DNA of 64,000 nt. Origin: Ligula intestinalis (taxonomy: Eukaryota > Platyhelminthes > Cestoda > Diphyllobothriidea > Diphyllobothriidae). Numbering within the stretch: the stretch's first letter is position 1; the number at the start of each line of letters is the position of its first letter. The notes under the pieces are model-generated. The model saw only the letters and a program-made list of their open reading frames with translations, was not told the DNA's origin and ran no database searches. Shown here in pieces: positions 1 through 13,700 of this stretch. Made by a program: the position numbers and the translations under genes. The DNA lies in the NCBI GenBank assembly GCA_036362985.1, contig JAYGXS010000004.1:46239139-46303138 (forward strand), in the 5' to 3' direction.

Positions 1-109
1 GCGGCAGACTGCGTCTCGCCAGGATGGCAAACCACACCATCTTTGTCACTACACTGACCAGTGTCGGTCGGTTGCGATCCCGAGTAAAGGAGCTCACTGC
101 CAAGTACTG
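1..109 (+). CDS. HECTD1: HECTD1 exon a (5' truncated by window edge)
   Basis: The frame beginning at base 3 is open for 35 codons (GRLRLARMANHTIFV followed by a basic helix-like stretch ending KELTAKY). It runs into a consensus donor GTGAGT at 110. It ends in phase 2 (TG), which pairs with the single G at the start of the 4576 exon to give Trp. I do not recognise a domain; it should correspond to the region before the SUN domain. The exon is supported by the donor site and phase only, so it could be misassigned. Confidence 0.5.
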
Positions 110-3100
110 GTGAGTGTGAAATTTTTCATGGAAAGTCTAATTGTGTCCTCACAGAAAAATGTGCTCACAAGTCATGACTTTTTCTGTAGTAGGAATGTAG
201 GTTGTCGCTGGCACACAGATTTGTGATATCCAAACTGCTAAGGAGGTAGATTTGTCATGTTATGCTCTCCAAATTTTACCAAGATGCTCAGGTGCCACAA
301 ATCGCTGAGAGCAGTCGTAATCTGTGTGTTTGCTACTTGCCATACATTGCGAAGTAGAAGACGACTCAATCGCTGGGACAATATGTTTATTCGCCTGACG
401 TTTCGAAATCCATCGCTGATTCATTATCAGGGACATACTCACACAACAGTAGCAGAAACAGTTGGTGTGTGCACAGAATTTTGCCGTTAAATTTAAACGT
501 GCAGAAAAAATCGATAAATGCCTTGAGTGTGCGCTGGTTCGCTGCGTCAGCAATGACCATCTGGCCCTGCGGTGTTGGCATAGGATGATGTGGTAGCATG
601 TCTGTTCTCCGAGCGGCGACGTCTCAGTTACTTCCTGGTACTCGCATTTTCGCTTGTATTAGCACTTGCTTTATGTGTTGAACATTGGGCACTTAGGAAA
701 GCTACATTTGCCGCCGATGTTCTACCTCCTGAAGTGTCAGCAGAAGTTCTGAAATGTGTTTTACTTCCGAAGGGCTTACTGAATTACTCAGATTCTTGCT
801 TATGGATTGTGCGGTGCCCTTAAAAATGCAACTATATTTTATGGAAAACATGCAGGAAAATATTCTGTCTTGTACTGATTTTGTAGAAAGTTAAATCGTT
901 TTCTATTTTTTTACTTCAAAAAAGGGCATATTTCTGTTAAAAATGTTTACATTTGATGAGTAACTTTGAGCCAGGCTCGTTTTTGCACTCACACTTTTAG
1001 TTTCCAAATTCCATGCTAAATGCATTAAAATGCATTAACATCACAAACTTGCCCATATTATTAGGCACAAGACAGTTTTCTTAAAATTTCGTACTACATG
1101 TGGAATATAAGACATGTTTCATAAACAACATTAATAAATAGGCGCATACAATGTTTTGTGAATGGACACTTAAGGGTTTTAAAAAATCTCATGATTAGAG
1201 AATGTTTAAAACTAACAAACTCCTTCTTCAAGTTTTAAAAATGGAGTAGGCCTCACATTTACAAGGAGTATTTTCGTGTGCTTTTTCTATAGAATAGAAT
1301 AGAATTTATGAGAACATCGAATCGTAATAAAAAGCACTCTAAGTGATTCCTCATTTTTTAGGGGGGCATCGTTTTTGCAGGCTGCTCGAAGAGATATCCT
1401 GTTGAAGAACCTGCCTCTGTTGGGACTGGAAAGTTTTGGAAGTATTCTACAGATTAATAATTATTTCGGAATCGAAGACACATTCCAGAATTTCGGTTGA
1501 CATGCTCTGCGATTGAACATCGACTGTAAGTTGGCAATTGCGCACCTGAACGTCTGCCAACTGCATTGAAGGCAGCACGGATTTTGTTTGCCAGACAAGA
1601 ACAACTTACACTATGAACATCCGACTCAGTCGACGGAGAGTCCGGGTGCCTCGATTCTCGACGCTAATTGAATTTTTGAAGTCATGTACTATCAGACGGG
1701 CTTCTAAGGCTACAATAAAGTAGGCGATGTCTTCAGCTCAGTCACACTTATGGGTAGGGTGCCAATATTAAGACGTCGGCAACGGGATAATCCCTATTGG
1801 ATGTCCCCATTGGTTTGCGATGTTTCTATGGCGGGGATGGCTTATCTGGTCCTCCTGACAGGGCGTGGGCCCAAGAACCGTCCACAATACGGGCTGTTTT
1901 TTGCTTCATTCCAGAGAAGTTGGGGTTGAGGGGTGGGGTCGTGTTCCAGTTAAGGGAGGGGCTGCAGTTACTGTTTGAGTTTGCGTTTTTATCCGTTGTG
2001 CAACTTAACGCAAAGTGACGTGTATCAAGCGATGGGGGGGGGGAGAAGGTGGAGGAAGGATTTTCTATTCCAGTGTTCTGTCCGGGATGTGGGCGTGCAA
2101 ACAGTTATGGCCGCTTTGATATGTAACTGGCTTCTCAGGTCGATGCTCAACCGCACCTCAACGTACTACCAATTTTCGATAGTAGTCGCTACCTTGGGGT
2201 AAATCAGTTGGCATGCATCTTTATAAGCAAAGTTGGAAAGTTGGTATGAGTGTTTGAATTTTAATTGCAACCAACTTCTTTCCGACCGGCGAAAAAAAAC
2301 GTTTCGTAAACAAGTATTTCTTTGGCAATGTGCCCTTTTCTATTGAATTGTCGGGCCATTATAAATCTATTATATATTTAAATCAAAAACGTGCACACAA
2401 TTATTTTTTCTTGTACTACTTTCGTGACAACTTACACTTTCTGTAAATTTTATACTTAAGGATAGAGTATTTCAGAATTAGAAAATGTGATCGCTGGAAC
2501 AAGAATTTTATTTGCAAAATGCTTTGGATTCTGTTGAGAATCCTCTATCCTACGTAAGCGTAGGATAATGTGAGGCATGCACAGATTGCGCGCTATTTAT
2601 AGTTGCCAGCGGCCACTCGCATGCGTACTCTAATTATCAACACACGGGTGGCCGCTACGAACTATAAATATTGCGCTATGTGTGCACGTCTCACACTACC
2701 AAAACACCCCTCACCGTACTGACGGCGCAAGTACTAGCTGAAAGCCCAGACACTGGGTCCACACGTTTCGCTGACCTTTTTACCGCCACATGCCGCAGTC
2801 GCTAGGCTTGTCAGTTACCAGCATTTGGCGTGCACTTTGTGGTTGGTTCTCTAGTCTGCAGATAGCAACCCGCTTATTTCCACTTGAAGCAAGTCCTTCC
2901 AGACATTCCTTTTCGAGAGTTGATATTTATATTTGAGCTGAAAACCATCAGCCTCAACGAGATAACTATATAGTATTCATAAAATGCTCATGGGTAGTTA
3001 GTATCATGCAAGCGCTGTATGGTTTGCTATCATGCCAGCAAGTCTACTAGTTAGAAGCCCTGACGCCTGTTTATCTGATTTGTCCCGAAGGATTCGCTCT

Positions 3101-4673
3101 GAGTTAACGCATTAATTTCTACAGAAATTCTTAAGCCTTAGTGAAGGTTGAGTTGGGTTTAGACCTTCAAGGCTGCACATCATGTTAGATGACGACAGAA
3201 GGTACAGTCAGCATCACAGGTTTGCGTGTGAATTTCTGATCAAGTGCTATTTATAATGCCATGGAGGTTAAAGAGACCATTTGATCAATCGTCGTTTTAC
3301 GTGAAGTATATAACTACCTACCATGGAGACTGCGTCCCAACGACACGTAGCGCGTACTTCTTATTATGAAAACGCTGACACGCTCCTAAGCTATCATGGT
3401 GCGCTAAAAGCTGTACATTGGAAGACAGCCAGCTGACTGAGTAAGCCAGTTAAGATCTGAGCCGAATCATTCGTATTTACGGTGGGGCATCGGTTAACAA
3501 GTTTAATCCGTGCCAGCAGTGAGCTCGTCACGTGAAACGCTCGTCCTGCGAAACGTCGCCAATCAAACTGCAGCATTTCACTGATTGGCTGCAGGTGACC
3601 AACGTCCCACGCCCTCGCAGCAAGACCTAACGGCCGACACAGGCACACTGACATGCTCAGCGAAAGCTCTTCAAGCGAAACAACTTGTTCTGCTAGTGGA
3701 TCGCTTGTTACCCGAAATGCTCGTAGATAGAGCTGCTCGTTACCCGAGGCTTCACTGTATATAAAAATCTGACCAAAGTAGCGTGGAACAGGTATGTGTA
3801 ACGCACGTAGGCAGGTTGACTTTTTCGTCAGTCGGTGCGTTCGATCTCGCCTCCGCTATTGTTTGACTGTTGTTGTTGCCACCGGGTTCAGATGTATGTG
3901 GTAGGTGGTGGGAAAGTCTACTATCTATGTGCTGGTTGCAGTCTCTGCGTCTACCATGTTGTCGGGCCTACATTGCACATCCTCATTAACGACGGTCGAA
4001 CTGTTATTGCAGGGTGTAACAAAAGGGGAGACGGCGGTAAATTTCCATCAATGAGTAACAATTTTCGGTTTATTCCGCCTCTTCACCTTCAATCAGGTTT
4101 GCAATGGTGGTAAGTTGTCAGAAAATGGTTATGATGAAGTTAGTATTGCCAGGAAAGACGAGGGAGACTTGAATGGTCACTTCTGGCTCATTAGCCGTCG
4201 TCAGTTTGTCATACCCAGACCCAAGTAGTGCCCGCTCGAGTCACGAACTCGTGACCTTTTTGATCAGAGTCAAACACCGTAACCATTGTGCCGCGAGCTC
4301 GTTATCTAGTCAGTTTAGTCCAGAGGATATTGACACTCGTTAATGAACGTTCTCCTGACCGCTAATGATTATTTTTCTTTCTTTTTGTTCGCAATGCTTC
4401 TCGAGCAGTTGTTCTTTACTACTCACTGGAGACGCGAAACCTACAAACTAATTCGTCCAACTTATCCTACGTATTGCTAAGGTTTCTTGACTTTTCCCGA
4501 TATTTCCTGGCGTTTGAGATATCGTCAACAACTTACGCTCTTTTAATGTTGCGTCCCCTCTACCCACGACGATAGGTACCAACTGCCCCGGACAGAGATG
4601 GCTTTCTTCCGCATGTTCACAGAAAAACCACACGCAACCATGCTTCTAGTACCATCACCAGAGAACGAAGGGG

Positions 4674-4722
<49 letters not shown>

Positions 4723-4732
4723 NNNNNNNNNN

Positions 4733-4781
<49 letters not shown>

Positions 4782-7700
4782 CCAGCACCAGCAGCAGCAG
4801 CAGCAGGAGGCCACCCGTAGCTCCCCAGACGAAAACGTCCTCTCAGCAGGCGTCATCGATTGGTTGGGTACTGACGCTGGTGGTGTGCCGATCAAGGAGT
4901 GGGTGCACCCCCTAAATCTCGGTCTCATTCAAGCCCTGCCCATTCCCGCCAATGTGCCGTTTCTGGGTTGCGTGGCAGACGCTTTTGTGCCGCAGCTCGG
5001 CCGATCTGGTTCAAAGCCAGGTCGGGATAAAAAAGTGGGCCTTCTCGTCGGTTCAACCTTAGAGTCCTGGCCAAAGGATGACGCCAAAAAGAAGTCAAAG
5101 AAGTCTGAGCCTGACCTGGGACCGGGTATAGTTGTCGACCTGGGAGTGCAGCTGATTCCCTCTGCCTACAGTCTCGCTCCACTGCGAGGCAAGTTCTACG
5201 AACCAAAGCAATCGGTCGCCCCGAGGAATTGGTGTTTACAGGTTGGTTCACTTTGCTTGCTTTCTTTCTTGAATGATTGCTGAATGTAAAAAAATTACTA
5301 AAGCTTTTGGGTGAAAAATGAAATATGTTAAGTTAGAAAGCGAAATAGTAAAAATTATAATTTCGAGGGAAATTTAGGATTTATACCCCCAGAAACGTAG
5401 TGCAGAGGAATAGCATGCTGAATTTATCGATCGGAAGTTTTGCCCCGTTGCTTGAGTTGACACTAAGATAATCATACTTTTGTGTTGTAGGAGAGGAGAA
5501 CGCGATCCCTGGAACTATAGTTTTATTCTGAGCTTTCGGCTCCACACGAGAAGCCATCGTCAGAGTAAATGAGAACAGCAAACGTCAGCTACGCATAAAT
5601 GGGGTTGGTAAGGGAGGGGGGGGGAGTAGTGGCAATTATTAATTTGTCCCTGTCCATGTTACGTCCACTCTCACGCTATTCGCAATTCTCACGCATATTC
5701 GCTTCTATTCGTCATATTTTTTTTCTAAATTCACTGCTCATCATGCGCTTGCATTCACTGTGCGCATGAAGGGTTCATCAAGCGATATACCGGTGTCAAT
5801 TGATAGGTCTTACGCACACGCAATGCCTTCTCGGCAATGCTTCTCGTCCTCAGTACGTCAAGGTGTGTTCAGCGGGCGTCATCGATTGCCCTGATTGGTC
5901 GCTGTATCTCATGCCGATTAGATTCTGTCGTAGTCTTGGACTTTCGGCCTGCTGGGGAGGTCGTTTACCTCATTCAGTGCAATAAAGGAACATTAGCACT
6001 TCGTCTCTCCGCCTTGGTCACTCTTTACTATGCATGCTTCGGCTATTGATTGCGACATCGGATCGAACGGCAGTGTCCACACCCAGGCCAGCCGCTATGT
6101 TCTCCGTGTCGGACAGGATAAGCCATGACTTTGGCACAGGCCGGCTGGTCGTCCCCCTCCACTGTCGTGCTACAATAAATGGCGAGCGGCATTGATTCAT
6201 GACATCTATTAACCAAACTACTTTGAGTTGGCATGCGAGTCCATAATCTATTGCCGCGCATGCGTGTCGCCTGCGTTACAGGGTGTACTATTTAGAACTG
6301 AAACCGCGTAGGGTGATGACCTAGGATTAAAAAGAAGACGCATAATCACGCGCGGTACAGCCGGTCGAAGTGGCCGCAGAATGCACGTGTTAGATGAAGC
6401 AGACAAGCAGCATTTTCTTGCGTCAGTAACGGCCAATTTTCCGACCCATGAGTCATAGGCCGGAGTATTCTAGGTTGCTCAGGGCCCTAAATGACTTTCC
6501 TTATTTACAATAAGAGAAAAACAGTATTTGCAAGCTCAGAATAAAGTGTTAATTGCCCGAACCCGCTTTGTTTGTCATCAATGTCCACACTGGGCTGTAA
6601 CAGGGCAAAACAAATTGTAGTGAGCCTTGCTAAGGGAATTATTTTCACGACATCTTAAATTCCGAATCCTCTTTCACCCTTACTTGTCTGTGCTTGTCCG
6701 AAACCCTCCTGCTTTGCAAAAAATAAACTAGAATATAGAAAGATGTCTTTTTTGGATGTGCGTTTATAAATACCAGAATTTTTTGTGGCCCAGTTTCTGC
6801 TACTTCCTGAGCTGAACTATCCAAGAGTTAAGAGTTCTTCATCTTTGTTACAGGCTGTAAGCTACGGAGCCCCTCAATCTCTGTTCGTTTCTGCGGGTTT
6901 TCTAATGTTGACTATAGTCGCGGACTTCTTGACCGCCTCAGCGTGTTAAGCGCTTATTTGCGCTGCTCCTAAAGGCCTCTTTAGCTAAAATATATGATGG
7001 GAGTAGATATAAGCTCACCCAGTACATGAACTGTGGAGCGTGGATGTGCTTAGCTTGCGTTTTTCCTGACACCATATCGGACCCAAAAACGCACACCAGC
7101 TAACACAGCCCCTTGTCGGTACCGCTGAAACAGTTGCCGGCTCTCCTCAACTGTAGCGCGCGAATACTAAAGTGCAAATTTGCTTACGTACTCCTTCGAA
7201 TGTTTTCCCCACCTAGGCTTCTAACAATGGACAAGATTGGGTGACCCTCCGGACGCACGTAAATGACGCCCTTCTGAACCCCGAAGTGGATATTGCTTGC
7301 ACTTGGTCTCTCGATCCGAGCTCTGCGACTCCCTGGCTACCACAGAAGATGCAATCTAGTGGAGAGGATACACCAGAGGGGTCGGTGCCGTCCACGCCAG
7401 CAGCCCCAAAAGAAAACGCTACACAGGTGGTGCCCCAGGAGAACGAAGATATCAGCGTCGCCACCGCTACCACCTCCGCCACATCCTCCGGATGGCGTGT
7501 GTATCGTCTTATGGCCACCGGACCCAACAGCCTAGGCACTTGCGCCTTCCCGATCGGTTCTCTCGAGCTGTATGGTCGCATTGTTAGTGTGCATGAAAAG
7601 GTGAGACGGAAAATATATTCGCGTCGTTTTATTTTTATTGTTAAGTAGACTTTAGGCTTTGCGACCGAGTGCTTGCTGCGTTGCACAACTCCGTAGTTAC

Positions 7701-10700
7701 TTCCACCAGAAGCCAGATCTAACGTTATGTAAGGTCCTTGGCGGAGTAATTGGATGTGAAAGCTGTTAAAAACCGACTAAACTCTGCTACCTCGCAAGCC
7801 ATTTGTTGATCAAGAAAACAGTCGATAATGATTTGGATGTTGTGGTCAACTTTTTTATTTGTAGTATTTTGCTATCCTCAGCTACATTGATGCATGTATT
7901 TTTTTTAAATTTCCCAAACTTTGCTGCATGCTCCTCATCGGACCGAATTTTTTGTCTGCATTCTCATTCACCACAATGAGACCCCTTTCGACAATAGTAA
8001 ATTGTTCTGAAGCTCAACTTCCATTCGAATTTGCAACTATTACTCTACCTCATATACCTTTACGCGACCATGCAGAGCTGAATTGGGGTAGTCTTGAGGT
8101 GAGGTTTCCAATGAGCCGTTTACTATGAGAGGCAGATACGTGCACCATGCAGCTACAAATAGATAAATAGAGTAGAAGTAGTACTATAAACGTCGACATA
8201 CTACCGCGAGCCAGTATAATTTACTGTCCAAGACAGATGCTGGGGCAAGTTGCCATCTTTTAGCCACAGAGGAGATGGGTAGCGCGTTTAACTCTCTTAC
8301 AAGGTGTGTTTGCAAAGCTGTTTACAGTTGAGGGAAGTGGGTAGGTGGGTTAATCTGGAAGATGTTAAGCAGGCACCCGCTCGCTCTGGGCTTGTCACTT
8401 CGGACTATGATTTCGAACGTTCCAAAATCAACACGTAGCCAAGCTTGATGGATTCCATTATGACGCAAAAAAGCTCAGGTTTCGGTAACGCAGTGGAACT
8501 ATTTAAAACTTCAAAATAGCCTGGCATAAGAGCGGTGAGGGCTCGTTGGCGATTACGTCATTTAGTCTTTGTATCGTAGTTTCGGGTCAAACCTGTAGGC
8601 GCTCTGGTGTCTAACCTCGACATATGATATATTTAGTAGTTCGTGTTGTTTATGTCACTTGGGTCCTTCAGCCAAGCGAGAATCTCCATAGTTAGCAGTG
8701 CTTGGGAGGCTGCATCACCTGGCCTATAGGATTTGCGGTCGTCGAAGGCGGTCGTCATGGTCTTGTTCAACTAATTCACGTTATCCTGAACGCTGGTAGA
8801 CTGGTCTCCGTTAACGAGTCATATGACCCTCTTTGTGTTTTTTTAGTCCCATGAGCCCATTTTGTCCCTCTCCCCCCTCCCCTGTAAGCGTTTGACCTTT
8901 CTTATGTGACATTAGCTGCTGTATGAGCTAGTTTGTGTTTGTTTACTCATCCTGTATTCTTCTCTAACGTTTTACTCTAAACTGCAAGTCCTTGTAGGTT
9001 AGCATAAGTCGTTTTTTCACTCCTCAGGCAGGATCTTTAGACAAAGTTCGTAAAACCTACTATTTGTGCCCACTGGCTAATGTACTTTAGCTTTTCGCGT
9101 CGCGTTTACACTCCTATATACTATTTACTGGCCTCGCAAAAGTCGACATTCCCTCAGGCACTGGTACAAAAGTCCAGATGTCCCTTCAACTTCGTCGTGC
9201 ATTGACCCAGTGAACCGTTCAAATTGTCTTTTGTTTTGCTGCCCTATGCTGTTTGATACTTTTACAACGCAAGCTGACCCTACGCCACCCATTTAGGTAG
9301 CGACCTTAACTGTCCTATCAATGTCTTTGATCAGTGGGTGTATCAGTGAGAGTGGAAAGCCACATCAGTTTCCGATTCACCGGAGGTTCTTCATGAATCT
9401 ACGCGTGTTCCGGTAGTCATACGTATTAGGCCACGTCTTTCAAAGAAGCGCAGCAGCAACACTTAGACTAAGTGCTATGAGGACGGATTTTGCGGTCATT
9501 GTCGAATTTTTAATGAGCAGTTACATCGAAGGAACGTCATTTACAAATAGTTACACAGTGCTGACACATGCATCTACTGTATGCACCTTCCTTTTTCTAA
9601 ACCATACTCTTAAAACGTGAGTTACACCATCAATCACATGGATAAACTCTAGAACGCACCAAGGAGCCTACCACATCGTAGTTACGTCATGCCAGCGACA
9701 TAAGACTGGCAGCGCATATTTTAATGCGGTCACAAGTGTCTTGTCTGGATGTTGAACCAAAACCGAAGCCACACTATCACCTGGCGCGTTTTTATCGATC
9801 CACACAGACGCGTGGTAGGCCATAGACGCTGACTATTTTTCGTTCATCAGTCACTATGTTCATCGTCATCAATAGGTGGCGGGCAGTCCCGGGCAGTCAG
9901 CTGTCGTATAAATGGAACAGTAGAGATCGAGGAAACGTTCCGTAAGGCAAATCGATGCAAACCCGATTCGCCTGAAGAGGTTACAACTAGTCGTCAGTCA
10001 TAGCCTAGCGGCTTGGCCAATGCAGGGATAACCCGATGTTTCAAGGGACGGAGGCTCAGGCTGCAATAGTTGCTGACCTTTATGATAGCCTCGATTGAGA
10101 TCTAACAATGAAATAAAACTTGTACCCGTGAAATCAGGCATTATTTCGTTTATTACGGGCGCCGGTGTGCCGTTTAGCTTTGCAAACTACTGTTCCTGCG
10201 CTCAACGCCGTTAATCTTGACATTGCTTTGTCACTGAAAGACGGCAAGTGTCGGAAGCAGGAGTGAAGGTGTTGGTACGCAAGTCCGCCTCACCGTGAGC
10301 AACCGCACGTGCAGGTAACTGTTTTGCTGACATAGTCGGGTTGGGTTTGACGTCGATGTCTACGATGATCGACCTATCGTCCCGGCAAGCTGTTTGCTAC
10401 ATACTTGACATTTTAACCACTACATATACCGCCAAACTCATCCCTTTCGGTATCGTATACATTTAGCATTTCGTTGCACGCAAACTATTCTATACATGTC
10501 CTACGATGCCCTGAAAATAATTAATCATTTTCTCCCTGTAGTTACTTTCCCCCTCAGATATCAGCGGTCATCGTCGACGCATGTCGCCCCAGCACGGAAA
10601 TGACGATTCAGGGGACCCAACTAGGCCATCAAGCGACTCTGCAAATAGAACTCGAAAAGACACCATCCCTGGGCTGGAACCAGACCAGAACATCGACTTA

Positions 10701-13700
10701 ACACAACCTGACTCCATCCGTCAGCTTCTGCCCTCTTGGTGGCGTCGTTTGATCAACTTCGGTGCTGGAATGAATGCCAGCCACCTGGAGTCGCTCGGTC
10801 TCTCTGTGGATCGCTTCGGACTCGCTTCGAAGGACAGACATGCTGAAAGTGATGATGACGACGAGGACGAGGAGGAAGATGATGCCTTCAGTTTTCGCGC
10901 CTTGGCTGCTGCTCGCGACTCCCTTCGTCTTCCCCTCTCGGAACTGCTAGAGCTCATTGTTCGCGATCCCCGCTTACCCCGTCGCTTCCGTGATTCCATC
11001 GGACCATCGCGCAAGTCTGCCTCTGTAGATCTTCTCCAACCCCTGTCTCTCTCCGAGGGCGGTCGTGTAAGTTGCCGCCCGACTAACGAAAGACTGTCAA
11101 ATACCTCGCGGCAACGAATGGCCCTGATGATTACCTTGCGGTATACCTACTGAAACGATTTGAGTAGCCATGATAGCGCTAGCATAAATACTCTTGGGCA
11201 GTTATGGTAGGGTCTCGGGGGACTTATAATAAGGTAATTTTGCAATTGAGATAACGAGTTACGTTAAGGCGTGCTATACTAGGGATTTAAGTTTAGAAGT
11301 AAGTCAAGGGACTGAGGTTTTAGGTTAATGGCTGAGGTAAGGAAATATGGGGTGGGGTTTCTGGTTGGAGCTTGGACGTTTTAGTCGTTTTAGTTGTTGG
11401 GGTTACTTCATATGGTTAGATGTTTAGCTCAGTGTTTGGGGTCAGGAGTTGGGTTTAGTTTTTGGATCTTTTCCCAGATGCTTTAATTTTAAACTTCCTA
11501 AACAACCCCTCAAACCTTCTGCCCCGTAACTATCCGAAAGAATGCAAACCAGCGTGATCATGCTTGCCAAACTCGTTTAGGTAAGCACACCATGAAATAA
11601 CCATCACGTGCGGCGGCTACAGAATTATTCTTTGCATGCTTCCCATTTGCCCTGTTTTTCTTGCCTGTCGGATATTAATTTTTTTGTCTTTTTGTTGACA
11701 TGTCTAGGAAAGAGCGGCAACTGTTGATATCCCAGATTTACGCTCCGAAATGCGAAGGCGTCGCCGGCGATTAATAGAAGGTGCCCGATGTAAGTCACCT
11801 TGATTTTTTTACTGTAGGATTGTAGGGGTCTAAGTAGTGTTTGTGCTTAGATCGCTACAATCGTCAGGTCGAATCCCAAGTTGGAAGTTAAAAGGTAAGA
11901 GTCACCAGAATGAGGAGTTTGTCGTATGCAGAACTTCCAGTGTGTGTGTGTGTGTGTGTCGTAGCCCATAGTTGGATCAGGAATCCCCGCCGGAATCCAA
12001 ACTGGGAGTAGTTGGGAGACGGAGAAAAGCCGCAACCTCGACCGGCTTGAGCCACAGGTCCGCGGGAGTGAGGTGGGTGCCTGGCCGAGAACTGCAGGCG
12101 AACAGATGACGGCAGTCATGCGGCGAGACGCCGCAGTCGGGACAGCAGTCGGGTATGGATGGGTCGAGCCGGTGCTGGTACTTGCGAAGGAGCATACAGT
12201 AGCCACTGCGTAGCTGCGCCAGAGTACAGCGAGTGACCCTCGGGAGATGTCGTTCCGAGGCCGCGATCGGAGGTGGATAGCCACCCAAAAGGACCGGGGG
12301 ACGATAACCTCGTTTCTCCTCGACAACGAATCTCTGGTGGAGACGCTGGAAGCCTGTCTTGGTGGCAGAGCTATCAACAGGTAGATCCGCGAGAGACGAG
12401 GCAACAGCTTCCTTGTGGAGTGCTCGAATAGACGGCCGGACGTTGCGGCAGGGCTCGGGAGCGGTGCAACGGTGATGATTGGGATGGCCGGGTTGCGAAC
12501 AACTCCACCAGAACTGCTGGCTAAGGAGAGTGTTGTGATGGGTGACCGGTAGAACAGAAGCCTCCGCATGAAGATGATCTGTAGGCGACATTTTATAGCA
12601 ACCCGTGATCGTGCGGAGGGCAGCGTTTTGGGCTGACTGGAGGTGGCGGAGGCTGAAAGAGCTCATCGTAGGAGACCAGATTGATGCCGCATAATTGAGG
12701 TGCGGCTTGGCCAGCGCCTTGAAAGCAGTCGACAGAGTCTCTTTCGCGCAGCCCCAGGATGTGCCTGCTAGAGCCTTGAGGACCTTGGTGCAGCGGCTTA
12801 CTTTGCTTGCAGTCTCCCTGGCATGGTCTGCGAACGTGAAGAGCGGATCAAAACGCACACCAAGGAGTTTGGGCTTGCGGACGAGCGGTAAGGACGCCCC
12901 ATTGACGGTGATGACCGGATGACGATTGAACTCCTTCGGATCGAGCGTAAAAACAGTTACGGACGACTTGGCTGCCGAGATCGTCATTCCGCGCTGGGTG
13001 AGGAAGTTTTCGACAACAGGCATGAACTCCGTGAGGAGCTGTGCAGCCTGATCGATGTCATGGTGCCGGCAGAAGAACGTAATATCGTCCGCATAGGATA
13101 CCACTTGCACAGGTGCCCGGGGGAGTGGGAGCTCTCGCATGTAGATGTTAAAGAGTGTCGGGCTGAGCACAGAGCCTTGAGGGACGCTACAGGACTGCTT
13201 ACGGGGCTTGGAGAGAGCGCCCCGGAAGAGTACACGATCGTGACGGCCACGGATGTAAGCCGCCAACCATCGGACCAGGCCAGTCGGGACGTTCAATGAG
13301 ACCAAGTCCTGCAGGAGCTGATCGTGGCGGACGCAGTCAAAGGCTCGTGACAGGTCAATTGAGACTGCCACGGTCCGCGAAGCGGGCTTCTGTTGATTGA
13401 AGCCCTCGAGGATAGTGTCGCTGAGCTCGAAAAGCGCCGTTGTAGTTCCACGACCCGATCGGAAACCATGTTGGTGGCAAGATAGTTCCGCCACAGACGT
13501 CAGAATTGGGTGGATGAGCCGTTCCAGGATCTTCGCCAATGGACTGAGGAGGGCAATTGGACGATAAGAGGTCGCTAGGCAGGGGTCCTTACCCGCTTTG
13601 ACCAGGGGGATGATGATCGACTGGCGCCAGCAATCAGGGATGATTGAAGTTCCCAGTGAAAGGTTGAAGAGGGCGGCAAGGTAGGCAGCCACCTTCGGGC

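Larger units (their letters stand above)
110..4575. other. Intron between HECTD1 exons a and b
   Basis: No coding sequence is recognised here. It holds two antisense Penelope-like 3'-end fragments (about 353-440 and 2488-2700) and an antisense tRNA-derived SINE (about 4150-4305), all listed separately. The remainder is unremarkable AT-rich and mixed sequence. Confidence 0.5.

Noticed and set aside
10721..11014. Minus-strand poly-Ser frame
   Set aside because: Complement of the acidic stretch in HECTD1 exon d.
11847..12569. 240-residue minus-strand frame at the LINE 3' end
   Set aside because: Alternative frame of the LINE C-terminal coding region crossing the element boundary.
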